A DNA stretch of 64,000 nucleotides from Bacteroidales bacterium (GCA_024400635.1 JAKSMI010000002.1:56305-120304), one strand, 5' to 3'. Counted from the first letter of the stretch, positions 37,102-46,500 are shown. A program made the numbers and translations. Notes: a model not told the origin generated them from the sequence alone.

Positions 37102-38058
37102 ATGATAAGCAGACGTTATTTGAGAACCAAGGTGATGCAAGCCATCTTTGCTCACCAAATGAATGATAAGGAAGATGCTGGAGATGCCGAAAGAAAATTG
37201 TCCGAAGCTATCCAATCATGCTACACATTGTTCATTTATTTTTTTTCACTTATTTCCGAAATTTATAGATATAGACTTAACAAATTGGAAGATCTGAAAC
37301 TCAAAATAAATCCAACGGAAGCAGATCTTAATCCTAATACCAAATTCGTTGACAATAAAGTCATTCAGCAAATTGATGACAATGTTATTCTGAACAAACT
37401 TTATAAAGAACTGAATATCAATTGGAGCAATGATACAGATTTTATTGTCCAAGTGAATCATGCAATACTAGAACTTCCTGAATATCAGAATTATATGAAA
37501 AATCCAAATCAAAATTATAAGGATGATAAAAAGTTGGTTCTGCGTATTATAGAAAAGATTTTTGTTGAAAGTGAATTGATACATTGGTTTTTTGAGGAGA
37601 AAAATGTGCACTGGTTTGACGACTATAACGATGCCTTATTGATGCTTTACAAGAATGTCAGCTTGTTTGAAGAGGCGGATGGAGACCATTGCCCCATAGA
37701 TCCCTTATTCAAGAAAACCGAGGAGGGGCAGGATAGCGATGTGGATTTCTATAAAAAATTATTCACTTTGACGCTGGCTCACGATAAGGAATATGAAAAG
37801 AGAATAGAGCAGAAGCTTCAGAATTGGGAATTGGAACGTGTGATGGGACTTGACATCATTTTAATAAAGATGGCTCTTTGCGAATTCACCCAATTCGAAA
37901 GCATTCCCATCAAGGTGACCATCAATGAATACATCGAATTGGCGAAAACGTACAGCACAGGCAAAAGCAAACTGTTTATCAATGGTATGTTGGATTCGTT
38001 GGCTATTGATTTGAAAAATGAGGGGTTGCTGCACAAAATGGGTAGGGGCTTGATTTAA
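37102..38058 (+). CDS. nusB: Transcription antitermination factor NusB, extended form
   Basis: NusB with NusE binds boxA RNA and supports rRNA transcription. The 318-residue protein is about twice the E. coli length. It starts SRRYLRTKVMQAIFAHQMN and ends with the conserved MGLDIILIKMALCEF, PIKVTINEYIELAKTYSTGKS and FINGMLDSL. The middle (about 60-240) is a lineage-specific helical extension seen in Bacteroidota NusB. It leads a tight cluster: DUF1573 lipoprotein (11 bp), yajC, YbbR-like, coaE. Confidence 0.93.
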   Translation: MISRRYLRTKVMQAIFAHQMNDKEDAGDAERKLSEAIQSCYTLFIYFFSLISEIYRYRLNKLEDLKLKINPTEADLNPNTKFVDNKVIQQIDDNVILNKLYKELNINWSNDTDFIVQVNHAILELPEYQNYMKNPNQNYKDDKKLVLRIIEKIFVESELIHWFFEEKNVHWFDDYNDALLMLYKNVSLFEEADGDHCPIDPLFKKTEEGQDSDVDFYKKLFTLTLAHDKEYEKRIEQKLQNWELERVMGLDIILIKMALCEFTQFESIPIKVTINEYIELAKTYSTGKSKLFINGMLDSLAIDLKNEGLLHKMGRGLI

Positions 38059-38069
38059 TTTTTGGAAAA

Positions 38070-38531
38070 ATGGAAATAAGAAATATCATAGCGTTTTTGC
38101 TCATTGGACTAATGATGGCGAGTTGTGGTTCTGGAAGTGGCACCGGTGAGATTACTACGGAAGTGGTGCACAACCCGATGACAGCGGAAGGTTTATCGAA
38201 GAATTCCGCGGAAAAAATGCCTGTCCTCACTTTCGAAACCTTGCAATATGATTTTGGTCGCGTCATCAAAGGTGAAAAGTTGAGTTATGCTTTCAAGTTT
38301 ACCAATACTGGGAAGTCGGACCTTATCATTTCGAGTGCCCGTTCATCTTGTGGTTGTACCACCACGACACCCCCGGCTGCACCTATACGTCCTGGTGAAA
38401 CGGGTGAAATCAAGGTTTCATTCGATTCGAAACAGCAGACAGGTGAAGTAACCAAGCGAGTGGTTGTTTCTGCCAATACTTATCCTGTGCAAACCACTCT
38501 TATTTTAAAAGCGAACGTAATAGATATGTAG
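38070..38531 (+). CDS. DUF1573 lipoprotein
   Basis: 153 residues with lipobox MASC (Cys19). The DUF1573 Ig-like domain follows (YDFGRVIKGEKLSYAFKFTN, then SSCGCTT, then PGETGEIKVSFDS and VSANTYP). The family is abundant in Bacteroidota, lies in the periplasm or outer membrane, and its function is not established. The SCGC pair is a family hallmark. It lies 11 bp after nusB and 25 bp before yajC. Confidence 0.88.
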   Translation: MEIRNIIAFLLIGLMMASCGSGSGTGEITTEVVHNPMTAEGLSKNSAEKMPVLTFETLQYDFGRVIKGEKLSYAFKFTNTGKSDLIISSARSSCGCTTTTPPAAPIRPGETGEIKVSFDSKQQTGEVTKRVVVSANTYPVQTTLILKANVIDM

Positions 38532-38556
38532 TTTTAATATTAATTATAAAATAGTA

Positions 38557-38898
38557 ATGAAAATGAATGCTTTATTTAGTTTATTGATGGCTCCCGCCGA
38601 TGGTCAGGCAGGTGGAATGGGGAATGGTTCTATGACTTTGATATTTATTCTTTTACTGATTCTGATTTTTTACTTTTTCATGATTAGACCTCAGCAGAAA
38701 AAGCAAAAACAAATTGAAGAATTCCGCAGCAAGTTGGCTAAGGGAGATAAAATTGTTACCATTGGTGGTCTTCACGGAAAAATCGTCGAAGTAAACGATG
38801 CGACTTTTGTTGTTGAAATTGCTGACGGAGTAAGAATTACTATTGAAAAAGCAGCTGTTTCCATTGATGAAAATGCAGCAAAGAAAGCAAATAATTAA
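38557..38898 (+). CDS. yajC: Preprotein translocase accessory subunit YajC
   Basis: 113 residues. YajC joins SecDF to the SecYEG channel. One N-terminal membrane helix (MTLIFILLLILIFYFFMI) is followed by the classic RPQQKKQKQ stretch and a small cytoplasmic domain with GDKIVTIGGLHGKIVEV. SecD/F genes are not in this window. It is the third gene of the nusB-coaE cluster. Confidence 0.96.
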   Translation: MKMNALFSLLMAPADGQAGGMGNGSMTLIFILLLILIFYFFMIRPQQKKQKQIEEFRSKLAKGDKIVTIGGLHGKIVEVNDATFVVEIADGVRITIEKAAVSIDENAAKKANN

Positions 38899-38906
38899 AT
38901 AGAGCA

Positions 38907-39326
38907 ATGCAGGAAGAACAAAAAAGCAAAAAAAGAAAACTTCGTTTACCATCTCTGTCATTTCTTGTATGTCTGATTTTGTCGGCGTTGGCTTGGTTTG
39001 TCCTCAATTTTTCGAAAGACCAGGTTCAAACCTTGGAATACAAAGTAGTTTGTTCTTTTTTGCCGGAAGGCAAAAAATCCTGTACTTTATCAGATACAAC
39101 CTTATTGTTGACATTCAACACACGTGGACTCAATTATCTTTCACCGCGTTATTCTAAAGCAAATCGTATTATAGATCTGCCTGTTTCTGAGTTGATTAAA
39201 AATAAGTCCCAAAGAAGTGCTTACACTTTTTCCAACAAGGAATTAAGAGATTTTCTGCAAGAAATGGGTTACGATGAATTGCAGTATGTGCAGAAACCTG
39301 AAGTGATAACTCTTTATATACGCTAA
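38907..39326 (+). CDS. Short YbbR-like (CdaR-type) membrane-anchored protein
   Basis: 139 residues: a basic N-terminus, one membrane helix (PSLSFLVCLILSALAWFVL) and a single extracytoplasmic YbbR-like beta domain ending VQKPEVITLYIR. Equivalent Bacteroidota genes between yajC and coaE are often about twice as long with more YbbR units, so this is a compact version. By relation to CdaR it might influence cyclic-di-AMP synthesis, but no cyclase gene is nearby and this is only inference. It lies 8 bp after yajC and 3 bp before coaE. Confidence 0.75.
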   Translation: MQEEQKSKKRKLRLPSLSFLVCLILSALAWFVLNFSKDQVQTLEYKVVCSFLPEGKKSCTLSDTTLLLTFNTRGLNYLSPRYSKANRIIDLPVSELIKNKSQRSAYTFSNKELRDFLQEMGYDELQYVQKPEVITLYIR

Positions 39327-39329
39327 ATT

Positions 39330-39854
39330 ATGATTAAGATAGCTCTTACAGGCGGAATAGGAACGGGAAAAACTTTTATATCTAAGAATTTCATCAAAAT
39401 GGGCATCCCCGTTTTTTATGCGGACGAAGAAGCCAAGAAATGTTATCAAATTCCTGAGATTATAGATACCCTGAGAACCTTATTTGGGAAAACCATATTT
39501 ACACGTAATAAATTGGATTTCAAAAAGATGGCAAAGGTTGTCTTTTGTAATCCTAAAAAAAGAGAATTGGTTAACCAATTGATTCATCCGAAAGTGATGG
39601 AATCTTTTGATGCATGGTCTGAGAAGCAGAATTCGCCTTCGGTAATGCTTGAGGCTGCTGTTATTTTTGAAAACGACCTTGCAAAATTTTTTGATATGGT
39701 CATTGTGGTTGATGCGCCGGAAGAGGTTCGTTTCGAACGTATACGCAAGCGTAATCCGTCACTTACGGAAGTAGAAATTCGCGCGCGTATGGCAGCACAA
39801 ATGCCACAGGAAGAAAAGTGCCGTTTGGCTGACATGGTGATTTACAACGGTTGA
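39330..39854 (+). CDS. coaE: Dephospho-CoA kinase, C-terminus short
   Basis: CoaE phosphorylates dephospho-CoA in the last step of coenzyme A synthesis. The 174-residue protein has the P-loop GGIGTGKT (8-15), YADEEAKK, LIHPKV, EAAVIFE and RIRKRNPSLTEVEIRARMAAQMPQEEK with the lid residues. It stops right after ADMVIYNG, where most CoaE proteins run on for 15-25 residues. The loss may be tolerated because that tail is not catalytic. It ends the nusB cluster. Confidence 0.9.
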   Translation: MIKIALTGGIGTGKTFISKNFIKMGIPVFYADEEAKKCYQIPEIIDTLRTLFGKTIFTRNKLDFKKMAKVVFCNPKKRELVNQLIHPKVMESFDAWSEKQNSPSVMLEAAVIFENDLAKFFDMVIVVDAPEEVRFERIRKRNPSLTEVEIRARMAAQMPQEEKCRLADMVIYNG

Positions 39855-39944
39855 AGAAGTCCGGAGTGTTAATTTCTACTCATTTTTGTTGATATTTTTT
39901 CAAAAAAATTTTTTTTATCTCTGCAGGAAAAAAAGGATATTTTG

Positions 39945-39952
39945 TATTTTTG
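39945..39952 (+). promoter_or_regulatory. pyrB -7 element (TATTTTTG)
   Basis: Matches TAnnTTTG, 68 bp before the pyrB start, leaving a leader of about 60 nt. Confidence 0.6.
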
Positions 39953-40004
39953 CACAAAATTGGGATAATGAAAATTAATTTAATATATAAACACTTAAAA
40001 TATC

Positions 40005-40012
40005 AAAGGAGG
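40005..40012 (+). promoter_or_regulatory. Strong Shine-Dalgarno of pyrB (AAAGGAGG)
   Basis: A full anti-16S complement 8 nt before the GTG at 40021; it decides that start. Most genes in this window lack such a site, as is usual in Bacteroidota. Confidence 0.8.
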
Positions 40013-40020
40013 ACCTTATC

Positions 40021-40944
40021 GTGTTAAAAAACAGATGCCTTATAGACCCTTCGGATTTCACACGCGAGGAGTTTCGCGAAATCTTTGATTTGGCACATCA
40101 GATTGTTGCAGATCCGGAAAAATTTGGGAAGAGTTGCGAAGGTAAAATCTTAGCGACTCTTTTTTATGAACCGAGTACCCGTACGCGTTTTAGTTTTGAA
40201 GCGGCCATGCTTCGTTTGGGTGGTAAAGTCATAGGTTTTTCTGAACCTAATTCGAGCTCTACGGCAAAGGGAGAAAGCATTGCCGACACCATCCGTACCA
40301 TTGAATGCTACGCCGACATCGCCGCCATGCGCCACCCGAAGGAAGGTGCCCCTCGCGTCGCAAGTCACTACATCCATATGCCTCTCATCAATGCGGGTGA
40401 TGGCGGACATCAACACCCAACCCAAACCCTCACCGATATTTTGACAATTGAGCGTCTCCGTGGCAATGTTGAAAATAAAACCTATGGTTTCTGCGGCGAC
40501 TTGAAGTTCGGGCGTACCGTTCACTCTCTCATCAAATTCCTCAGCAATTATGAAGGCGTAAAATTTATCTTGATTTCTCCTGAAGAACTCCGTGTGCCTG
40601 AATACATTCGCGAAGAAGTCATCAAGAAAAAGGGCATTCCTTTCCAGGAAGTTCAAGAAATGGAACCCTATATGGGCCAGCTTGATTTCTTGTATATGAC
40701 CCGCGTGCAGCGCGAACGTTTCTTCAATGAAGAAGACTACATCCGCTTGAAAGACCGCTTCATTCTTGATATGGACAAGATGTCTTATGCTCGTCCTGAT
40801 ACCTATATCTTGCACCCACTTCCACGTGTCAATGAAATCAGCGTCGAAGTCGATTCCGACCCGCGTGCACAATATTTTAACCAAGCCAAAAACGGGATGT
40901 ATGTCCGTATGGCATTGATACTTAAATTATTAGGAATCTATTAA
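40021..40944 (+). CDS. pyrB: Aspartate carbamoyltransferase catalytic subunit
   Basis: Makes N-carbamoyl-aspartate from carbamoyl phosphate and aspartate, the committed step of pyrimidine synthesis. The 307-residue protein has the carbamoyl-phosphate loop STRTR (52-56), [18 protein letters not shown] and the aspartate-binding [10 protein letters not shown]. The GTG start is set by a strong Shine-Dalgarno 8 nt upstream. The regulatory subunit gene pyrI follows 11 bp later, so the holoenzyme is of the allosteric class B type. Confidence 0.98.
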   Translation: MLKNRCLIDPSDFTREEFREIFDLAHQIVADPEKFGKSCEGKILATLFYEPSTRTRFSFEAAMLRLGGKVIGFSEPNSSSTAKGESIADTIRTIECYADIAAMRHPKEGAPRVASHYIHMPLINAGDGGHQHPTQTLTDILTIERLRGNVENKTYGFCGDLKFGRTVHSLIKFLSNYEGVKFILISPEELRVPEYIREEVIKKKGIPFQEVQEMEPYMGQLDFLYMTRVQRERFFNEEDYIRLKDRFILDMDKMSYARPDTYILHPLPRVNEISVEVDSDPRAQYFNQAKNGMYVRMALILKLLGIY

Positions 40945-40955
40945 AATTGATAACC

Positions 40956-41390
40956 ATGTTAGAAATCACCAGTATCGACAAAGGTATTGTCATCGACCAT
41001 ATCAAAGCAGGTTTCGGTTTTCAAGTGTACAATTATCTCAAACTCGACAAAGCCGAATATAATGTTGCCCTAATTACTAATGCTTTCAGCCAGAAAATGG
41101 GCAAAAAAGATATTATCAAAATCAACAATGTCATTGATATCGACTATAATTTCTTAGGACTTATCGACCCTAATATCACAGTGAATATCATTGACAACGG
41201 AAAAACCGTGAAAAAGGTGAAATTGGAAGTTCCTGCCGTGGTACGCAATATCATCAAGTGTAAGAATCCACGCTGCGTCACATCAGTAGAACATTACTTT
41301 GATCACGTTTTTCATCTCGTTGATCCTGTAAAACGTTCATATCGTTGCGAATATTGCGATGATATCGTCATTCCTTATCCAGCAAAATAA
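40956..41390 (+). CDS. pyrI: Aspartate carbamoyltransferase regulatory subunit
   Basis: 144 residues. It binds nucleotide effectors (CTP, ATP in known members) and links catalytic trimers. An N-terminal effector domain begins ITSIDKGIVIDHIKAG. The zinc domain has all four cysteines (C102, C107, C131, C134). The start at 40956 (MLEITSIDKG) is preferred over a TTG three codons earlier. It is co-transcribed with pyrB. Confidence 0.96.
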   Translation: MLEITSIDKGIVIDHIKAGFGFQVYNYLKLDKAEYNVALITNAFSQKMGKKDIIKINNVIDIDYNFLGLIDPNITVNIIDNGKTVKKVKLEVPAVVRNIIKCKNPRCVTSVEHYFDHVFHLVDPVKRSYRCEYCDDIVIPYPAK

Positions 41391-41472
41391 TAGCATTCTT
41401 TAATATTCCATATTAACAAAAGACTGTTTATTATATCTTTATATTTATTGAATTTAGCTGCAAATAATGTTT

Positions 41473-41480
41473 TACTTTTG
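41473..41480 (+). promoter_or_regulatory. ftsQ -7 element (TACTTTTG)
   Basis: Matches TAnnTTTG, 24 bp before the ATG at 41505, in the 114-bp gap after pyrI. Confidence 0.6.
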
Positions 41481-41504
41481 TACGCTATCAATATATGGGA
41501 TATA

Positions 41505-42266
41505 ATGAAAGTCTTTCGTTTTATAATGGTCTGTGTATTGGCGTTGGCCGTTGTGGCGGGCATTGTCTTGTCTGTCATTCATCTGCCCAAACGTCCTTGT
41601 TCAGGCTATGATTTTCAAGTCAATTACGAAGGACAGTATCCTGTCATCAGCGAAGAAGGAATTGCACAAGCAATTCAGGATAAGGGAATCAAAACCATTG
41701 GTACGGCAATGAAAGATGTCAATTTGGAAGCCATTGCTGAATTATTGCGACAGAATCCTTATATCGAAAGTGTTAATCAAGTTCGCTTTTCGGGAACGAA
41801 ACTGAAAATCGACATTACGTTGAAGCAAATCCTACTGCACGTTTATGCACAGGATGGCCAGCAGTATTTTGTCGATGAGCAGGGTTTTTTGCTTCCCTAT
41901 TCTGGTGACGTTACTGAAAATGTGATGGTTGCCAATGGCAAAATCAACGAGCGATATGTCAAAGGAAAAAATATTTCTAAAGCCAAAGGCAATCTGAATC
42001 GTGTGTATCAAATTGCTACCAGCATCAACGAAAACGATTTTTGCAGAGCTCAATTCAGACAGTTCTATGTAGATGCAAGCGACGAGGTGATTCTTGTACC
42101 TACCGTAGGTCGTCACGTAGTGCTATTCGGCACTGAAAAAAACAGTGAAGAAAAGTTGTTCAATCTGCAACAAACCTACGAAAACGGTTTGGCTTATTTA
42201 GATATGGATGCCTATTCGGCATTGGATGTTCGCTTTAAAAACAGGGTTATTGCTAAAAGGAAATAA
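41505..42266 (+). CDS. ftsQ: Cell division protein FtsQ/DivIB
   Basis: 253 residues. FtsQ is a bitopic divisome protein that recruits FtsB/FtsL. A short cytoplasmic N-terminus and one membrane helix (FIMVCVLALAVVAGIVLSVI) are followed by a POTRA-like segment with NPYIESVNQVRFSGTKLKIDI and a beta domain (QQYFVDEQGFLLP). Sequence conservation in this family is low; position directly before ftsA confirms the call. The start at 41505 lies after the promoter. ftsA begins 5 bp after the stop. Confidence 0.92.
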   Translation: MKVFRFIMVCVLALAVVAGIVLSVIHLPKRPCSGYDFQVNYEGQYPVISEEGIAQAIQDKGIKTIGTAMKDVNLEAIAELLRQNPYIESVNQVRFSGTKLKIDITLKQILLHVYAQDGQQYFVDEQGFLLPYSGDVTENVMVANGKINERYVKGKNISKAKGNLNRVYQIATSINENDFCRAQFRQFYVDASDEVILVPTVGRHVVLFGTEKNSEEKLFNLQQTYENGLAYLDMDAYSALDVRFKNRVIAKRK

Positions 42267-42270
42267 TGGT

Positions 42271-43647
42271 ATGGGTCTGAAAAAAGAAATGGAAACACAA
42301 GAGAACGGGCAACCGAAACTGATGGTCGGCCTGGATATCGGCACAACCAAGATTGCCGTTATTGTCGGTTATGAAAGCGACGGAAAAATTGACATTGTTG
42401 GTTATGGCAAGGCCGAATCCTTGGGTGTCCAGCATGGTTTGATTTACAATGTAACAAAGACTACCGATGGCATCAATACCGCTAAAGAGCAAGCAGAAGC
42501 GCGCATTGACAATTTTATGGTTGAAGATGTTTTTGTCGGTATTGCTGGAAGACACATTAAAAGTATTGAATACAAGCACGTTCTCACTCGTCTGAATGGA
42601 AAAGACCGAATTATCCAACAGGATGAAATAGACCAGATGTTGAAGGATTTATACAGTATTTCCGTTCCAGACGGCGAACAGATTATTACTGTTATACCAC
42701 AACGTTATGTGATAGATCATAGCCGTCAGACTTATGAACCTGTTGGTGAGTTGGGTGAGATTATTGAAGGTTATTATCAGTTGGTTACTGGTAATGAAAG
42801 AGAAATCAACAAAATATTGATGTGCGTGGGGAACGCGCAATTGAAGACAAAAGATATTATTCTTGAACCTATTGCCTCGGGTTTGTCTTGCCTTAGCGAT
42901 GAAGAGAAAAAGCGTGGGGTAGCTTTGATTGATATCGGTGGAGGTACGACAGACCTTATCATCTATTACGAAGGCAATCCCGTTTTTACGAAAGTAATTC
43001 CTATCGGAGGAAGTATCATCACCAAGGATATTGCCCAAATTTGTTCCATCACAGAAGAGCTAGCAGAGGATATTAAAAAGAAACATGGCACTTGTATAGT
43101 CGCCAACAGCAATTCCGACCATTTCATCAGCCTTCCTCAATTTCATGCAGCACCTGTACGGCAAATTAACGAAGCTCATTTGGCAACCATCATCAATTAC
43201 CGCGTTCAAAACGATATTTTGAATAAGGTTAAGGAAGAAATTGAAAATTCAGGCTATGCCAATAAATTGCTGGCTGGCGTGGTTTTAACAGGTGGCGGTT
43301 CAACACTTAGACATATTAAAGAGCTGTGTGCCTATACGCTGCAAAAGAGTGTTCGTATCGGAAATCCTGAAATGGGATTCCTCCATAATATTCCCGCAGA
43401 ATTGAAGAATCCCATGTATGCTACTTCGTTAGGTTTGCTGAAGTATGGCATTCTCCAGAATAAAATCGATGAAGAAGAAAATCCTGAAGAACAGGAATCG
43501 ATAACACCTAAAAAAACAGAAACTGAAAAGAAAAAAGCAGGGAAGACAGATAGTAAACCTAAAGGTGGTAACAATGGAAAACGAAAAGGTTCATTTTTTG
43601 GGGATATCCAAAAATGGTTTGAAGATATCATTGAACCCATGGAATAA
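42271..43647 (+). CDS. ftsA: Cell division protein FtsA
   Basis: Actin-like ATPase that anchors FtsZ to the membrane. The 458-residue protein has GLDIGTTKIAVIVGY, the 1C domain, ALIDIGGGTTDLIIY and VVLTGGGSTLRHI. A Lys-rich linker of about 40 residues leads to a terminal amphipathic helix (SFFGDIQKWFEDIIEP) that should bind the membrane. The ATG at 42271 is used; an in-frame ATG at 42289 is a possible alternative. It lies between ftsQ (5 bp) and ftsZ (52 bp). Confidence 0.97.
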   Translation: MGLKKEMETQENGQPKLMVGLDIGTTKIAVIVGYESDGKIDIVGYGKAESLGVQHGLIYNVTKTTDGINTAKEQAEARIDNFMVEDVFVGIAGRHIKSIEYKHVLTRLNGKDRIIQQDEIDQMLKDLYSISVPDGEQIITVIPQRYVIDHSRQTYEPVGELGEIIEGYYQLVTGNEREINKILMCVGNAQLKTKDIILEPIASGLSCLSDEEKKRGVALIDIGGGTTDLIIYYEGNPVFTKVIPIGGSIITKDIAQICSITEELAEDIKKKHGTCIVANSNSDHFISLPQFHAAPVRQINEAHLATIINYRVQNDILNKVKEEIENSGYANKLLAGVVLTGGGSTLRHIKELCAYTLQKSVRIGNPEMGFLHNIPAELKNPMYATSLGLLKYGILQNKIDEEENPEEQESITPKKTETEKKKAGKTDSKPKGGNNGKRKGSFFGDIQKWFEDIIEPME

Positions 43648-43699
43648 ACTTTACAACGAACAATATTTATCAGAAAAAAAATAAAATAATAAAGATAAT

Positions 43700-45160
43700 A
43701 TGAGAGAGAAAATTGATTTCACCCCCGATTTTGGAACAAAAGAAAATTCATCCATTATCAAAGTCATTGGCGTTGGCGGTGGCGGTGGTAATGCCGTGAA
43801 GCACATGTACAGTGAAGGTATTGTTGGTGTTGACTTTTTAATTTGCAATACGGATAGACAGGCATTGGAAAACAATGTTATTCCTTCCAAGTTGGTTTTG
43901 GGAGAAACCGGTTTGGGTGCTGGTGCAAAGCCTGAAGTAGCACGAAAATTGGCAGAAGAAAGCATTGAAAAGCTCAAAACTTTCATTGGTGAAGAAACGC
44001 AAATGTTGTTCATTACGGCTGGTATGGGCAAGGGTACGGGTACCGGTGCTGCCCCTATTGTTGCAAAAGTTGCACACGAAATGGGTATTTTAACCATTGG
44101 CGTTGCCACTTTCCCTTTCCGTTTTGAAGGCAAGCCTTGCGAACAAAGAGCTAAGGAAGGTATCGCCGAACTCGAAAAATACGTTGATTCTCTCATCGTG
44201 GTGAAGAACCAGAACATCATGAAATACTATAATGATGAAGATGTGGATGTCGCATATTCACATGCTGACGATGTGTTGAAGAATGCTGTAAAATGTATTG
44301 CTGAATTGATTACGGTCAATGCCCAACAAAATATCGATTTCAATGATATTAAAACTATTATGAAGGATAGTGGTCATGCAATGTTGGGTTTAGCGGAGGC
44401 AAACGGCGAAGACCGTGTGGAAAGAGTTGTGGAAGAGGCACTTTCTTGCCCGCTAATCAGCGAGGACGTCATTACGAAAGCCCAGAACTTCTTGTTCTTT
44501 ATTAGTTATGGTCCAGACAAGAAACTCAAGATGTCGGAATTGGAAGCCTTGACAGAGAATTTCGAAAAATATCAAACCAGCGATTCTGATGTTATTTTCG
44601 GTCGCGCTTTAGATCCTAATTTGGGCGACAAAATCCGTCTTTCTGTCATCGTCACCAACTATGAGCATGAGCACCAGAAAGTCGCTTCAGAGGTTACCAT
44701 TCCACCGATTGAAACTCAAAAGCCATGGGCGGATGTATTTGGTGAAACGACACCTTTGGATTTTAACCTGAACACCCAAGTCAATGACATTCCTACTCAA
44801 CCTCAGACAAAAGAAGAAGATTCCATTTGGGCACAAACTCAGCAGATGCAAATGGAAATGCAAAGAAGAATGTCGGAGACCTTTGCCAATGTTCAAATTC
44901 AGCCACAAATGCAACCACAACCAGAGGCCCCGGTTGCTCAAGTGCAAGTTGCTGCTGTTCCCGTATCCAGCGATGTGTTTATGGCGGAACCTCAGCGTAT
45001 AGGTTCAAATCAGACCTTGTATGAAGATGACGATTTTTTCAATGATTTAGTTAATACTCCAGCCATTTTGCGTGAGAAACGCCAGAATGACCTCGATGCA
45101 CATAACATTTTCAATATGGATAATGATATGTCAGATTTCTTCAAAAATATTCCAGATTAG
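43700..45160 (+). CDS. ftsZ: Cell division GTPase FtsZ
   Basis: Tubulin homologue that forms the division ring. The 486-residue protein has GVGGGGGNAVKHM near residue 24, NTDRQAL, and the tubulin signature GMGKGTGTGAAP at about 108-119 (first Gly-Gly as Gly-Met). A Gln/Pro-rich linker (about 340-430) follows. The conserved C-terminal peptide is represented by NTPAILREKRQ, followed by an acidic extension of about 25 residues ending SDFFKNIPD, as often seen in Bacteroidota. A terminator follows. Confidence 0.98.
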   Translation: MREKIDFTPDFGTKENSSIIKVIGVGGGGGNAVKHMYSEGIVGVDFLICNTDRQALENNVIPSKLVLGETGLGAGAKPEVARKLAEESIEKLKTFIGEETQMLFITAGMGKGTGTGAAPIVAKVAHEMGILTIGVATFPFRFEGKPCEQRAKEGIAELEKYVDSLIVVKNQNIMKYYNDEDVDVAYSHADDVLKNAVKCIAELITVNAQQNIDFNDIKTIMKDSGHAMLGLAEANGEDRVERVVEEALSCPLISEDVITKAQNFLFFISYGPDKKLKMSELEALTENFEKYQTSDSDVIFGRALDPNLGDKIRLSVIVTNYEHEHQKVASEVTIPPIETQKPWADVFGETTPLDFNLNTQVNDIPTQPQTKEEDSIWAQTQQMQMEMQRRMSETFANVQIQPQMQPQPEAPVAQVQVAAVPVSSDVFMAEPQRIGSNQTLYEDDDFFNDLVNTPAILREKRQNDLDAHNIFNMDNDMSDFFKNIPD

Positions 45161-45191
45161 AAATATCTTTTCCCATTTTATAGATTCGGTT

Positions 45192-45227
45192 GCCCTCGAC
45201 TTTCATCTTTGGAGTTGAGGGCTTTTT
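45192..45227 (+). terminator. ftsZ terminator
   Basis: A 9-bp stem GCCCTCGAC/GTTGAGGGC (one G-U pair) is followed by TTTTT, 31 bp after the stop codon. Confidence 0.9.
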
Positions 45228-45286
45228 ATTATGTAGGTTGACTTGAACCTAAAACTTTCGTAAAATATCGTTTCTCGTTCTAAGAC

Positions 45287-46489
45287 TTATATTAGGCAAA
45301 TCAGCACATAAATCCAGTGAGCTGCAATACCAGCGGCCAATCCACCAATAGTGTGAGCACCGATGGCCTTGCCAATAAGTTGACGATATCCGAGTGAGTC
45401 GAGCATAGCTGTGTGCGTGCTTAGGAAGCCGCTCCAGCACATTCCCATAGCGGTAAACACTGCGATGGCGTTGTGGTCGATGATGCCTGAAGAAATAAAG
45501 CGGGGCACCAAACCCAAAGCTGCGCCGACAGCACCTAAGGCAGTGATAGGAAAGGATATGAGTTCGGGACTTTTGAAACCGAAAAGCCAGTCGAAAACGA
45601 AATTGATTTTATCAGCAAGCCAGGTGATGATAGGAACACCTTCATAAGCAACGCCCATATAATTGCCGCTTTCGCCGCTAGGTCCAAATGTCATCATCAT
45701 GACTAAGGTAGAGATAACCAAAACACCGGGGATGATGGCTAAGCCAATATTTACGCCGTCCTTGCCGCCATCGAGGATGGCATTGAGAAAACGCATGAAG
45801 ATACTACCTTCGGTTTTGAAAGAAATCACTTCTTCGTCGCCACTTTCTTCCGAAATGGGCGCATCCAGTTCAGGGAAAGACTTTAATGTAAAAAACTGCA
45901 TCAGACGCGTTGAAACGATGCTGCCGATGATTGCGCCAACAATGCCGATTAAAGCCCCTTTGGCAAAGCCCAAGGCGGTCATAAATGCCAGAACCACCAA
46001 ACCCATGCCAAAGGCAGTGCCGAAATTAGTTAATGAAACCAATTGATATTTCTTGAAATAACGGCTGAAATTCTGGTCTTTGGAAAGTGTAATAATGGCG
46101 GGATTGTCGCTCAAAAATGTCATTACGGCACCCAATGCAGCCACACCGGGAAGATTGTACAGAGGCTTCATAAAGGGCCTAAGAATGTTTTCCAGCAAGC
46201 GGACAACGCCGAATTCGGTCAGCAGCTTGCCAATGGCACCCATCAGCACGCAAATGGCCATGATGTAAAAAACTGTTTCCAAAAGAAGATGATAAGCCGT
46301 CTGCATGAAAGTATTAAGCATTTTCGGCAAAGTCATTTTATAGGCTAAAAAAGAAAAAAAGCCAAGAATGATTACCAGAAAAATAAGGGCTTCAATAGAT
46401 CTTCTGGTGGTAAATTTCATCTTGTGTTTTTTTGATGGATTGGGATTCTCCATCACTTTTTCCTCATTTATTGCAATGGCGTTTTCCAT
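45287..46489 (-). CDS. Gate-domain (nucleoside recognition) membrane protein
   Basis: 400 residues with a charged cytoplasmic N-terminus (to about 28) and about nine membrane helices. It resembles the CD0519/CD1768-type proteins with Gate domains: GAVMTFLSDNPAIITLSKD, TNFGTAFGMGLVV, SFPITALGAVGAALGLVPRF, and a C-terminal GAHTIGGLAAGIAAHW. The family is thought to comprise transporters, but substrates are unknown. It lies 11 bp downstream of a porin gene and is probably co-transcribed with it, which supports a joint uptake role (inference). Confidence 0.8.
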   Translation of the reverse strand: MENAIAINEEKVMENPNPSKKHKMKFTTRRSIEALIFLVIILGFFSFLAYKMTLPKMLNTFMQTAYHLLLETVFYIMAICVLMGAIGKLLTEFGVVRLLENILRPFMKPLYNLPGVAALGAVMTFLSDNPAIITLSKDQNFSRYFKKYQLVSLTNFGTAFGMGLVVLAFMTALGFAKGALIGIVGAIIGSIVSTRLMQFFTLKSFPELDAPISEESGDEEVISFKTEGSIFMRFLNAILDGGKDGVNIGLAIIPGVLVISTLVMMMTFGPSGESGNYMGVAYEGVPIITWLADKINFVFDWLFGFKSPELISFPITALGAVGAALGLVPRFISSGIIDHNAIAVFTAMGMCWSGFLSTHTAMLDSLGYRQLIGKAIGAHTIGGLAAGIAAHWIYVLICLI

Positions 46490-46500
46490 TAGGATAGATT

